Shown: positions 31,012-42,482 of the stretch, one piece after another
Position numbering within the stretch: position 1 is the first letter of the stretch
How the letters are laid out: each line of letters opens with the position of its first letter
Assembly: GCA_031763025.1 (NCBI GenBank)
Contig: JASSKH010000005.1
Coordinates: 8,429,514-8,493,513 of the forward strand
Source: Macrocystis pyrifera
Lineage: Eukaryota > Sar > Phaeophyceae > Laminariales > Laminariaceae
Reading direction: 5' to 3'
Length of the DNA stretch: 64,000 nt
Notes under the pieces: model-generated
Told to the model about the DNA's origin: nothing
Databases searched by the model: none
The model's input: only the letters and a program-made list of their open reading frames with translations
Program-made: the position numbers and the translations under genes

Positions 31012-34000
31012 AGGCTGCGTACGTAGTACGCCTCGTCTATATTCCATTTTTACCGAATTTTACAAGTATTGTGATAAAACATTTGTAAAATTTACAGCAG
31101 TGCCAAGATATTTCTTCGCTGTGCTCGTGTTCGTGAAACGTTTATGCTATTGCTCAAGAATTCTGGATGGTTTCTCATGTATATGAACTTGAATATCTAT
31201 CAGTTTGCAGAGTTTGGTACCGAAAACCTTTTTGGGTCCGGTCGGTTGTCTGGTAACCGACCGACCGTTCTCTTTGGTTTTCGTTTATTTGAAGAAAATA
31301 ACCGAACAAGATACCGAGAATATTCGGGTCGGTTAATCGGTCGGTTATTTCACATAAATTGTATTTTTTTGCGTCTCATTCGCACGAAAAAAATGTACTT
31401 TTCGAGTGCTTGTCGGAGTCGGTGTATCGGCCCGTGACCATACAACCGTATTCCAGGCTTTGCCAGAGATTTGCTAGATATTGTCTTTGGTCTTCCGTTG
31501 CAGAGAATATAGGGGTTTCCTAACATATACAGAGGCGTTATATGGGGTAGGGGATAGGGCGTGCATTAACCGACTGAAAAAAAACAATCCGGTTGTGCCC
31601 GGTCGGCTATCCTTCATCAACCGAAAAATCGGATTTGAAATGTCCGGTATCCGTTACTGAACACCAGATCTCGGTTCCAGGTTAAATTACCGAAGATCGA
31701 TCTCGGTGCTCAACCTTGCCGGTGCAAATATGGCAAGCAAAAGTATGTACAAGGTCTAGAGAACCGCCAAGGTCTAAAACCGCCGCCAGGCGCTCCGTTA
31801 CATATCCCAATCACTCCCCATGGAAACCTCTTCCATTCAAAGTTTAGTCAATCAGGCTAACAAAGCCCCGCCGCAGTGCTATCTTGCTCTCACGACTCCA
31901 ACAACAATAATGCCGACGTGTTGCAACCTGGAACGTGGGGAAGTGTGGTGAGCTTCCGCCGGAGGATCGAAAAAAAAAAAAGAAGTTGCAACCTAATCCC
32001 CCCTCCCCTCTCTTGAGCGACAGGGCGAGCGAGTGGGAAAGTCGATCAATCCTCTAATGGGCATGCTGTCTCTACTGCGATACTACTATAATCGCTCTTA
32101 TCTCTCGAGTACCAAATGATGAAAACGTCTGAGACGAGCACATCAGCTCTCACGTGACACTGCACATGTGCCCTCCAGCACTTGCGATCTTAGCTCCTCC
32201 TGTCACGTTCCCCTCCACCAATCGCGTTCCTAAACGCCTCCACACACACTGCATTCCGACGGAAAGTTATTTTTCTGCTCTTGTATGTAGTTAAGAAGTG
32301 GAAACGTGGAAATGACGGAAATAAGTGAACCACTGCGATATTTGTTTGAGCTGATGACTGCTGTTATTTTTTACGCTGGATTTTTTCTCGGTAGTTTGGC
32401 CCCTCTTGAGCTACTCGCACGAGAGCTTTACAAGCAGTACTAAAAACATGGACCGGTACTTTCAGCCTGTTTCAGGGGCTGTATAGGTATACACAAAGTT
32501 TTAGGCGCGTGCCACCATACGAGAGGTACGAGCACTTTTCGGCTAGCAATTTTTCCAAATGACGGGGCTCTTTAATCCAAAATCGTCGGAATCATGCCAT
32601 TCTTCTTCTTGCAATACGAGTTTTTGAACAGCTACAGCAGGCCATGGTCTTGTTCATCGGGGCTGCACTTCCTTTTTCTCCTAATGACTTGGTAATAGTG
32701 CAGAGGTCCTCACGCGAGGAACCTCAGAAAAAATATGGTGCACCTTTCTGCCTTTAAGCATATTTGTCACGAGTGTTACAGGAAGCAAAACGCCTCCATT
32801 ATTGCAGAGTCATGTGCATATTATGCGTTTGTACTGCTGTAGATAACTCTGAAAACCTAACAACAGCGTAGAAGATTGAACGGAGGAAATCTGGGGTTTG
32901 TGGCTGGGGTTTGTGGAGATGTATTGAATCGTTGGCATGCTTGGACAAAGGGGATGGGCAAGAGGTGCATAGAGTTGATGACGGGTGCAGCTGGTTGAAC
33001 TGGGAAGACAGGCTGGGAAGGGTTGACACAAGTAGTGAGGAAGAAGACCATCTACCGTAGTACTCTACTCGTGGGTGGTACGAGCAGGGGGGGTTTGATA
33101 TCCTTTTGAAGGTCGGCGAGTTGAAAGAAGAATCTCACACGACCCCGTAAAACGCTCGGTCGAATTATCACACCAAGCTTGCAAAAGATGAGTTACGAGG
33201 AATTTTTCGATCTCATCTCACGGATTCGTTTTTCTATCACACCGTTTTTCTTCACAGATGGTCGTACTATATCTTTCAGGCTTCAGGCTCGGGTCGGTGA
33301 CGTTTTCCCTCGAACATCACACGTATATACTGCTGTAGTCGCGGTCAGTGGCCTGGCTCTGGTACGTAGACACTCGAAAACCTAGCAGTCGTAAACACTC
33401 ACACTAAGGTTCCGATACGTAGACACTCCAAAACCTGTTAATGGCAGTCGTAAACACTCACAATAAGGTTTCAATTATTGCGTTGGCCATTCTGTAGGCT
33501 ACCAACACGATGAGTATGTTTGGTACGACGAACAAAGTAGAAATAATGCCTGTCCTTCACTCGCCCGGGGACAAGTTCCGGCGCCGTCCACACAGCAGCA
33601 GCCCGTTCAGACGTCGTACAAACTCTAGGAGAGATGTTCCTTCCCTCCTGGAAGTTGCAACCGTACGCAAACATTTACCATACACAATGTACGTGGCTTT
33701 CACGCCAGCCAGGACTTGAAGTACAGACAACAGTATATTGAGTAGTTGTGTTTTGTTTTCTCATGAAATCCTTCTTTCTCGTACTGCTGTACGTACGAGT
33801 ACCCGTCGACATCCCGCGACTCTTCAATCCTACGTAGAGAGAAACAAGCTGCGTGGTCAATCGAAACTACAACACACGATAAAATAATTGAAAATTAAGG
33901 CTGTGGCCAAAATCAGGTACACCTGATCAATTCATTTGGATCAAAATCAGGCATATACTAAAAACAAGTAAGAAAGTGCTCCTCTTGTGGCCTCCCAACA

Positions 34001-34115
34001 TCTGAATTGATTTGTTCCCTTCGGGGTGTAGGCACCACGGGCTCCACCTGGACCTGCAGGGAGTTTCAGACTTCGTTTATTTCGCCATGACGGGAGCGCC
34101 TAGACTATTTATTCT

Positions 34116-34118
<3 letters not shown>
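31012..34118. other. Noncoding stretch, nothing recognised
   Basis: A/T-rich, with several stop-dense frames. 'gaccggtcggttatc'-like short repeats (about 31233-31350 and 31590-31660) suggest a degraded element. 32555-32594 resembles the sequence flanking the small LTR element at 2643. Confidence 0.35.
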
Positions 34119-34119
<1 letters not shown>

Positions 34120-34146
<27 letters not shown>

Positions 34147-34413
34147 GTTGCCTTGAAGCTGTCACCCATATGCAAGTCCGCCTCACAAGCGGTTCTTAGT
34201 AGGATGCAGCTCACCCTTCATGCGACTCGCCGGACACCTCACGGCGCTTCGCGCTTGGTGCAACCAATGTCTGCCTGGTCGGTGAAAACCCGACATGCTC
34301 CGTCCCGGAATTGTAGGGATGCGAAGGTCTATGGTGTTTTAGACTACGGCCATGCATGAGATCGAGTACATCTCTCCTATCGAATTCACCCCCCCCCCCC
34401 CCCCCCCCCCCCC
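34120..34413 (+). repeat. Unit A repeat flanked on both sides by poly-C
   Basis: A 27-bp C run (34120-34146), then 5'-truncated unit A from 'gttgccttgaagctgtc' to GAATTCA, then a 25-bp C run (34389-34413). Its core matches the other copies with minor changes (one short block near 34335 altered). Confidence 0.85.
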
Positions 34414-35812
34414 GTTGACAGCTTTGAAGCTTCTCGACCATTCTCGCGGGACCGCCTGCTGGCGCCACGAAATTGTCTTGCCGTACCAAACCCGAGATCA
34501 CCTCGACGAGGGATGATGGTGCAGACGATTTGCGGTGTGTGTTTCCGTGTGTATGACTCCTGTGACCATCGTAGAACATGGTAGAAAATAAGAGAGCACA
34601 TTCACATCACAACACAGAACAACTGACTGAACAAGCGCATGGTCCCCACACCCAAAGAAAAAAAAGTGAGGTCAGTGTACGTATGTATGTACGTATACAA
34701 TTGACAGTATACAAGAATTAACCGAGGGACCGCAGACGCATACGCGGAGAAAAAACAGCAGTGTACGTGTGCCCTCTGTGATTGGTTTAAAGTTGGCCAA
34801 AATCATTTGAAAGCTATAATAGACAGAGCAGAGAGAAGCACGAAGTCAGGTATACCTTAGCCGTTTCAAGCCAAAATCAAGTTCGATATCAGCCTGGCCA
34901 ATAGCAGGGCTCCTGGCGTGTGTTTTGTACTTGTTTTTAGTATGTAACTGATTTTGGCCGAAAAATGGCCGGGTATTCCTGATTATGGCTATCCCAAAAA
35001 ATCCCCGAAAAATTACTCAACAATAAGCACAACGTTACGACGGGTAGAGAGAACAAACAGAAACTTTACTCTCTGGACCTTTTTGCTGTGAAGTTTTCAA
35101 TAAGCTTTAGGTGTACATATGTACCTGGCTGGTATGCGCTACGAACGTACGTGAAGATTGAAAAAAGCGTTGGTAAAGTTTTCGAATATCGAGAGGGGAT
35201 AAATAGGGCGAAGCGTGAAGAGACGCTGCTGCTGCTGCTGCTGGTGCACTACCGCTGCTACCGCTGCTACTCATGTAGACCAACCCGCGCTCAGCCACAG
35301 CAACATTTTTTTTTATGCCATGCGCGATGCGCCACTTCTTTGCCTTGTATGTTTGTTTTATGTACTGCGAACACCAGGTACAGCGGCAAGACTTGGGGAT
35401 TGAATGGTGGCGCTTGCTGCGGTGACTTGAGAAATATGTCATATTAATATCAACAGTAAACGTAGAGATGTGCAGAGTGGTGTGCAGGCAGAACTTACTT
35501 GATGAAATTCCTACCCGAAGCTTCAATTCTTTCACTGTCAGCTGCGCCTATCATATTAGTAGCAGTACCCCGTACTTTGACAAAAGTTAATACAGGCAGT
35601 CAGTAGCGGTTGATTTGGTAACCTTTTTTTATTTTATATTGTTTTTCATACGTATATTGTCCTCCCGTTTTTTTTTTTTTTCCTCTGCTGATTCGACATG
35701 CATGCACTGCTGCTGCGTGACCTTTTATTTTTTTAAACTTTCGACGTGTCTATACGTCGAAAACTAATTACATGATATACTGTAATATGTATGCGTAGTT
35801 ACCAGGTATGAT

Positions 35813-35844
<32 letters not shown>

Positions 35845-37170
35845 TACGTGCGCGGCGGCACTGAACAAATCACGACAGATGCTTGAGGACCCCTGAGTTA
35901 CCGGCTCGAAGTTTGAGTTTCAGTTCCTGTTATTTCTCGATTTTCGAGTCCCAATTTTAATTTTTCAGTGTTCCTGCCTCATGCTTTCGTTCGTGCAGGC
36001 AGCACTCTGATGTTCTGGTGCAGCAATCCGATGTAACCAGCACCTGGTACTGGTACTGGTGCGATACACGATAGTGCCACCATATTATGTACCTGGTGCT
36101 ATGTCACGAGCCATCTGGTATACCAACTCACCAGCAGTGTTGACCAGTACACAGGTCTTTCGTACGACTATATTAATTCGTTTGATTTTGTTTGCTTTAC
36201 CTGTTTCGTGCGGTGGTGGGTGGCGAAGAATCTCGGTGTTTCTTCCTTGTTTTGTGACCCCCCTGACTGGCGTGCTTTTGCTCCAAATTTGTTTTATCAA
36301 TGTGCAGCAAGGTCACGAGAAAACGGAGATAATCAACATATCACAACTCACGATACAGCATTCCTTGCTTGTTGTGCCCTTCAACATTAAACTACCCGTC
36401 GACATCCAGCACACCCAGTGTTCGTTCGATCACTCACTTTAGTGTCCGTGCTGATCGTCATCCCTAAACATATATCATACACTTGCACAAGCTCTGGAAC
36501 TGCTGTGGTCACAAAACTACAACTTGAAAACAGAGATAATTATATAATTATTGTAGAATAATAATGTGGTACGACGTAAGCTGGAGAATAGGCAATGCAA
36601 TGTCGTGTCATGGCATCATACTGGATTCTGACAAGCACAGCGTATGCACACAAAGTCAGTACATGTAACCCCCAGATGCACAAGCACACGAAATATGCAT
36701 TGAAAGCGAGAAACACGAAAGACAAGGAACTTCTGTCCTTGTGAAACTCTTTCCTTTGGTCGCAAAAAATGTCAACCTTGATTGGCGTCCCGTTCGCCTG
36801 GTTCTTTTGTCGGATCATCCGCCAGAAGGAGGGCATTCTTTTCTCTTTTCTTTTCTTTTTCTTTTTGTCCTTCCATTCGTTTTATTTTTTGTTTCATTCG
36901 ATATTTCCCTCTTCTTTCTGTATACTCTATAGATTGCGCACGTCGTGCCTGTCGTGTCCGGCAAGATGACGTGGCCTTGCATCCTCCACTCCTCCACTCC
37001 GCTTATCATGTATTGCGTAACAGCAGTAAAACAATCTATTAATAGTATCTCCGTGTCGTAATTTTGTGACGACAGAGCTCGTTTCTCTATTTTTACGGTT
37101 GGGAGAATCGGCACGGACACTCGTCTGGTTGTGCTGGATGTGTCGAGGTAGAGAAAGAACGGTTCAACCC
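34414..37170. other. Noncoding stretch, microsatellites and T runs only
   Basis: CTG run at 35223-35243 and a 27-bp T run at 35817-35843. Segments around 33900-34000 and 34790-34990 share 'ggccaaaatcagg'-type pieces in both orientations. No supportable gene. Confidence 0.4.
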
Positions 37171-37174
37171 TTCA

Positions 37175-37244
37175 GACTGCAGTCCCATTCTGGAAACAAA
37201 CCAGTCATATTCTAAGTAGTTTGTCCACAAAACGGGACTGCAGT
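37175..37244. repeat. PstI-hairpin repeat, copy 2
   Basis: Starts ACTGCAGTCCCATTCTGG and ends with the near-complement AACGGGACTGCAGT; about 70 bp. Confidence 0.75.
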
Positions 37245-37297
37245 ACCAAAAAGGTTGATGTGAAGAACACACACACACACACACTTCTGCTATCGTC

Positions 37298-37579
37298 ATG
37301 GGACCACGTGTATCTTTTCTGGGTGTGCGTGCTCGTTCTGTCTTCACCCAAGATCAGTTGTTCATACCTCCTACCGGTTCTATGGCGTATCACGGTGGAA
37401 ACCTTCTTTTTTACAACCCTGTGGACTCTGGGGGGGATTCTGGAGATTCTGGAAAGAAGGCCTTTCGTTTCCGCATGAAACGACAGCGAGGCCCTGGCGC
37501 AGCGTCTCTCGTGGCAAAGCAACCCTCAGCTCGGTGTAAATCACGTCAAACCCCGTCCGTCACTGCAGCTCTCTCATAG
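37298..37579 (+). CDS. Unassigned 93-codon ORF (low confidence)
   Basis: An ATG at 37298 opens a frame reading MGPRVSFLGVRARS, later GGNLLFYNPVDSGGDSGDSG, then a basic C-terminus with FRFRMKRQR. Composition is protein-like and no transposon family is recognised. The last codons lie in a 143-bp tandem duplication. It sits inside the proposed intron 2 of the secreted-protein gene. It may be chance, an exon of a nested gene, or a relic. Confidence 0.2.
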   Translation: MGPRVSFLGVRARSVFTQDQLFIPPTGSMAYHGGNLLFYNPVDSGGDSGDSGKKAFRFRMKRQRGPGAASLVAKQPSARCKSRQTPSVTAALS

Positions 37580-37823
37580 CACCACAAAACCGGCAACTAT
37601 TAATATCAACAAAACCCAGGAATCCTACGAAACCTTTTGGCGACTTTCAAGCCTCACTCCAAACTGAAACGCAATGCCTGAAATCACGTCAAACCCCGTC
37701 CGTCACTGCAGCTCTCTCATAGCACCACAAAACCGGCAACTATTAATATCAACAAAACCCAGGAATCCTACGAAACCTTTTGGCGACTTTCAAGCCTCAC
37801 TCCAAACTGAAACGCAATGCCTG
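37538..37823 (+). repeat. 143-bp exact-looking tandem duplication
   Basis: 'aaatcacgtcaaaccccgtc' begins at 37538 and again at 37681. The two copies appear identical over the unit by eye, so the event is very recent or is an assembly artefact. Confidence 0.9.
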
Positions 37824-38431
37824 AAATCTGGAGGTGATTTGAATCACCTTCGGCGAAGGGCAAGTAACTGCTGTGTGTGTTTTAGATGAATCGGCTCGCT
37901 TGAATTTCAAGCGACATCGAAAGAAGAGCGACGCAAGCCCAACCACCCCCCAGCATGCCCGGGCTTGGGACTGGTGCCTTGTGAGGGGGCAACGTAGCCG
38001 CTGAACGACGCTGTGAATTATCGGCAAAATAATCAGAATCGTCTTTATTTTGCGATTCACATTCGTATCGATTGATTATTTTTCCGAATCGGAATACTCG
38101 CAGTCGGCTGCGGTTCGCAGCCTTAATGGTATTTTGGTACGGTGTTTGGTATGATTATCCGTCGGATTTTTTTCGTGAGCTTTGGTAAGAAGAGAAACAC
38201 CCCCAAAAACAATACCTGGTAGTGCTAAAAAATCGACCGTGTTTTCATAGGTTGTCATTAATAGTTTTCCGCCGGAGTCATTTTTTCCGGTTGAAACTCC
38301 CAAGTGTAGGCCAAGGTTTGGCATCTGGATTAAGGGTTATTATACTCTGTAAAGCACTGCGCCGCATGCATTAAGAATTTGGAACTAGAGAATTTCAGGC
38401 TGACTTTTTCAAAAATACGAATTTACAGCTA

Positions 38432-38544
38432 CTACAGGGGGCCATATTTTAACTAGGACCTGCGGTACACAAAAAACCTAAATGTTTCGCTATTTTACTA
38501 ACAATATTTGGTCCTATTTTTTTTTTACTATAGGTCCCCCGTAA
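38432..38544. mobile_element. Mariner-type MITE, copy 2
   Basis: Palindromic arms CTACAGGGGGCC and GGTCCCCCGTAA with interior 'aggacct' and 'aacaatatttggtcc'. The left TA is present; the right flank is changed. Confidence 0.7.
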
Positions 38545-38769
38545 GATTATATCAAGAAGCACTTATGCTCAGCGAGGGACGCCAGTCTAAATCTCACCTG
38601 GTGTATGAGACCAGGTAGCCTGTGGTCAACGTTGGCATCCCAACAAGCCTCGACCGAACCTTAGCCAAGGTAGGAGTTTCTTAGCTGCTGTCGCCTATAT
38701 ACTCTGTATAGGGGTCTAGGGAATTTTTCGGCATCTGTTCTGACGTCCGTCCGAAGACGCTGATCTCTC

Positions 38770-38784
38770 GAAACAAAAGCTGCC

Positions 38785-38817
<33 letters not shown>

Positions 38818-39085
38818 CAAGCTGCAATACCGTACGAATTACACGCAAGATAGATACCACGTACCAATGTAAACACACCCCCTGTTCTGAATTCCCGAGT
38901 CAATTTTTCCAGGGGCTCGGGGAAATTTTCGGCTCTCACAAAACAAAAGCTGCCGTTTTTTTTTTTTTTTCAAGTTGCAATATCGTACGAATTACACGCA
39001 AGTATCGTACGAATTATACGCAAGATAACACGTACCAACGTAAAACACACCCCCTCTTCCGAATTCCCGAGTCATTTTTTTCTCC
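38770..39085 (+). repeat. Direct repeat of about 171 bp with internal T run
   Basis: 'aaacaaaagctgccg' at 38770 and 38941, each followed by a T run (32 and 16 bp), 'cgtacgaattacacgcaag', and 'gaattcccgagtca'. The second copy has an extra internal duplication of the 'cgtacgaatta' segment. Confidence 0.8.
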
Positions 39086-39190
39086 AGAACAAGGTGGTGT
39101 GGGCACACCCAAAAAAAAAAAAAAAAAAACCCGAAAATGGTGCTGTTGGTCGAGATCGTTCGGAACTTTTGCCCAGTCGAGATGTTTTTA

Positions 39191-39266
39191 GGACTGCAGT
39201 CCCGTCTTTGGGGACAGACTACTTGAAATATGAGTGGTTTGTCCCCCAAACAAGACTGCGATTCTA
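39191..39266. repeat. PstI-hairpin repeat, copy 3
   Basis: GGACTGCAGTCCCGTCTTTG at the left and CCCCCAAACAAGACTGC at the right. Confidence 0.7.
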
Positions 39267-39505
39267 AAGGGGTTAATGAACACATCGTTCGGTGTTTTTT
39301 TTTTCACACTTTCCGTTGCCGAGAATTTCAGCTGGGGGAATTTCGATATCTTGTTTTTTTTCAGACGGCCCTTGCAGGGCAAAAACCGCGGTCTCGCTAT
39401 GGGCTAAATTGGGACGTGGAGGTGTGTGTGGTGAGCTTGAGCTTTTTTTTTACCAATCCGCCGGAGGATGAAAGGGAAAAAAAAAAAAAAAAAAAAAGTC
39501 CTCCC

Positions 39506-39580
39506 ATTTTTGCCCGTTTTGAGGACTAACTACGTGTTTTTTTTTGTGGTTTATCCCCAAAACGGGAACGGAGTCCTTGA
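39506..39580. repeat. PstI-hairpin repeat, copy 4
   Basis: GCCCGTTTTGAGGACTAAC at the left pairs approximately with TTATCCCCAAAACGGG at the right; the outer PstI-like ends are degraded. Confidence 0.55.
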
Positions 39581-39720
39581 TAGTTTATTCGAGACACGCA
39601 TCCAGCCCAACGAAGGAGCACCCAGTCGTCGAGATTTACACCCGCGTCTTCACGAGTGACGCAGTAACAATAGCGCTACGTATGCGCCCTTCGCTAGAAT
39701 AGTAGCCGCCGCTCACCATG

Positions 39721-39741
39721 CCCCCCCCCCCCCCCCCCCCC
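39721..39741 (+). repeat. Poly-C tract, 21 bp
   Basis: Uninterrupted run in proposed intron 2. Confidence 0.9.
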
Positions 39742-39875
39742 GCTGCCTCGGATTGCCCCGTTTTTCTTGCTATCCGCTCTGTTTTGCCCCTGCTGCTCCT
39801 GCTGCTGCTGTGCCACGGTGACGTACGTATACACATACATATATATTTATGCACCGCATCGTGCCGTTTTCGCAG

Positions 39876-39948
39876 TGCTCAACTGCAACATGTTCGGACT
39901 GTGCCAGTTTTGCCGAGGTTGCTTCGAGACCTGCGAGGGGGCCATGAA
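39876..39948 (+). CDS. Exon 3 of the cysteine-rich secreted protein (candidate)
   Basis: A 73-bp exon between a pyrimidine-rich ccgttttcgCAG acceptor and a GTGAGT donor (39949). It enters in phase 1, exactly what exon 2 leaves, and reads LNCNMFGLCQFCRGCFETCE then GAM, leaving phase 2. Five cysteines in 23 residues, in a C-x5-C-x2-C-x2-C-x3-C arrangement, suggest a disulfide-rich module. A mariner MITE begins only 27 bp after the exon. Confidence 0.5.
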
Positions 39949-39975
39949 GTGAGTGAACAACATCAACAAGTATTA

Positions 39976-40078
39976 TTACGGAGACAATAGAAAATAGGAC
40001 CTAATATGTTCAGCGAAAATAGGTAAATATATAGGTTTTTGTGTTTACCCTAGGTCCTCTTTACTATGGTCCCCGGTA
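39976..40078. mobile_element. Mariner-type MITE, copy 3 (intronic)
   Basis: The left arm TTACGGAGACAATAGAAAAT follows a TA. The right arm 'ggtccccggta' is degraded. It sits just inside the donor side of proposed intron 3. Confidence 0.7.
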
Positions 40079-40236
40079 CTCTTTATTATACTCAAGCGAC
40101 CATTTTCGTTGTGTGTACGCACGTGCCCGAGTTGTTCGGAGTAAATCGGGTGTGGTATTCGTCCCGGGGGTTACACCGCGGTACCAACACCCCTCGTGAG
40201 GGCTGGTAACGGCCCCTTCGCACCAAAAGATGTCAG

Positions 40237-40387
40237 GAGACATGTCAAGGAAGGCAAAACGTGCGCTGTCAAGGGTTGCAGGGCCGAGTGTTCCACACTA
40301 AAACCTAGTAGTTTGGTGTCGGTCAAGGCATGTCAACAAGGCGAAGTTTGCCTGTCGGTCAATTGGGTGAAAATTCTTGTCTCCTGA
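40237..40387 (+). CDS. Exon 4 of the cysteine-rich secreted protein (candidate; 3' end uncertain)
   Basis: Acceptor 'gatgtCAG' at 40236. Entering in phase 2 from exon 3 it reads KRHVKEGKTCAVKGCRAEC, then KACQQGEVCLSVNW, with five cysteines, to a TGA at 40385-40387. If this were the last exon, the protein would be about 133 residues. To reach exon 5 at 43704, which enters in phase 2, an internal donor must be used. Only weak GT sites are available (for example GTGCGC at 40263), so the join is unresolved. Confidence 0.4.
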
Positions 40388-40522
40388 GACATGCTTGCTA
40401 TCACAAACTGCTGTTCCTAGTAGTGGTGGGCAGAAATTTTGAGGTCCCTTGCTTACCGTTTTCGCTTATTAAAGAGGCATACTCGCTGCTGTAACCTCGA
40501 TGTTTTTTACCTTGTCGCGGGT

Positions 40523-40595
40523 AGGACCGCAGCCCCGTTTTGAGGACAAGCCAGTGTGAATTTGAGCGGAGGGCTACCACAAGGGGACTGTAGCT
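40523..40595. repeat. PstI-hairpin repeat, copy 5
   Basis: GGACCGCAGCCCCGTTTTG at the left and AAGGGGACTGTAGC at the right. Confidence 0.55.
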
Positions 40596-42482
40596 TTTGC
40601 CCTATGATAGAAGGTATAACTGCTGCTGTAGTCTCAACCTTAGCCCAATCAACCAATGTACCAGGGGTTGGTCATGTCCCTCTCGTGAACCGCAGGCAGG
40701 AGATTTCAGGGAAATGAGCTTTATACCAGGTATTGTGGAGACATCATTACATGATGCCTGCTGGGACTTGCATGTATTTTTGTGCCAGCAGCTGCAGTAT
40801 ATGTGCGTCCGCCATGAATACGAATATTAATAGTAGTAGTAGTGGTGTCAAACAAGTGGTAAAACTCTTATCAATGGTTCTGCTGTGCTCTCGCGAGGGA
40901 AGCGTTTGCTCGCCCGAACCACGAGCATGGACCGTTCAACCCCTGTATCATCCTGCCGGCGTTGTACTCGCGTTATGTAGATGAAGTGTGCCTCCGTCAC
41001 GCCTCGTTTTTGTTTTCGTCCATGCACCGGCATAGTACTCTTCCTCGCCAGGTACCAGGTATGATGACGTTACCCGGTGCCTGGTACCGCTTTCTTGCTG
41101 GTGGCGTCGTATTCGTATAAAAATAAATAAATAAATACCGCAGACGACGGCGTGTACGCGTCAGCGTTAAGCGTGGTCCCCCGAATGGCCCGTGTTTTTT
41201 AATACTCGTGGCCCATTCTGCTACCGTAATGTAATTACAGGGTACCAGGTGGCACTTTCTTGCTGGTATATTCGTATCTCGGGCTGTGCATATAGCGTCG
41301 TATTCATAGAGGAGTAGATACCGCAGCACACCGAAAATAGGGCCGGAGTTGCCGCGTCTCGACCCACCAGTTGCAGGTCGCCACCCGCCCCTATCCCATC
41401 AACCCATCAAATACAAGGAAGATGTTTTGCATCGATCCATCATATGCGAGATACATGGGACACAAAAGATAGGCACGCATCGTTCCCGGTCCATAGGCAC
41501 GCATCAATCAATCCGGGAACGTACATCAATCCATCAAAGACAACTGGAGATATCAACATTGGCATACATAAATCCCGGTACAAGTTATATAGGCACACGA
41601 CTTCGTTGGAACACATTAACGCAGGAGATGGGCACATACCTGGTGCTCTTTTGCCAACTCACAGGAGATAGGCTTTATGCACAAAATGAGAAGATAGGCC
41701 AAGCACGTCTCTTTTGGACTCTTCGGCGCCCTTGTATCATACCGGTACGTCAAAAATGGCCGAAAACTGAACTCCTGAGCTCTGAGCCCCCCCCCCCCCA
41801 CCCCTGAGACCCCTTAGGCCCACACGTCTCGGTGCGAATCCATCCCTTCCTGTGTACAATTACCACGATATGCGGGCGGAAACGTAAGGACCGTTTGGCC
41901 TTCATGAATTTACCACAACGGCTCTTACATTATCATCCAGAGTGGTGTCAAATAGAGGAGATCGCGGTTTGACCCCCTTGACGGACCGGACCGCCCCTGA
42001 CCGCCCCCTACTCGAAAAGCCTCCTGCAGTATGTTACGGCCAAAAAACAGGGAGGCGTGCTGTAATATAAATACGGCTAAACTAAGTACGAACATCAAAG
42101 GTTGGCCAATCGTGCGAACGTCGCCCGCGAACATGAACCGTATGACCTTGAAAGGCATCGAGTTTAGTCAGGAGATGGAACACTTTCATCCCCGTCCTAA
42201 ATGTAGGCAAATATTGGGTAATTTTGTGAGCGGGCTACTTACGTATCCCTCCTCCTGCTGCTGCTGAGACGCTTGAGACTGCAGGCGCTGCTGCTTGGCT
42301 TTACAGCGAGCGCAGCCCAAACAAATATTGAGGGGTTTCCACAATATGTGGAGGCTTTGTCCTCCAGGGTCGAATGAAGCGCGTACATTTTTTTTTTTGG
42401 TTTTGGCGGACGTCTTGTCAATGGGCAAACGCGAACGAACGTGTAACGCGTGTATCGTAACACGCATCCCTGAAGAAAAGAA

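Larger units (their letters stand above)
30909..39875 (+). other. Proposed intron 2, repeat-filled
   Basis: About 9 kb between two candidate exons. It holds a unit A copy (34148), a PstI-hairpin (37175), a 143-bp duplication (37538), a mariner MITE (38432), duplicated T-run units (38770) and two further hairpins (39191, 39506). Additional unrecognised exons are possible. Confidence 0.4.

Noticed and set aside
30909..31100. Acceptor at about 31013 (ctcaactttgCAG) as exon 3
   Set aside because: It has a good pyrimidine tract, but the following frame lacks a convincing donor and the translation does not continue the Cys-rich pattern; the exon at 39876 matches phase and composition better. It remains an alternative.
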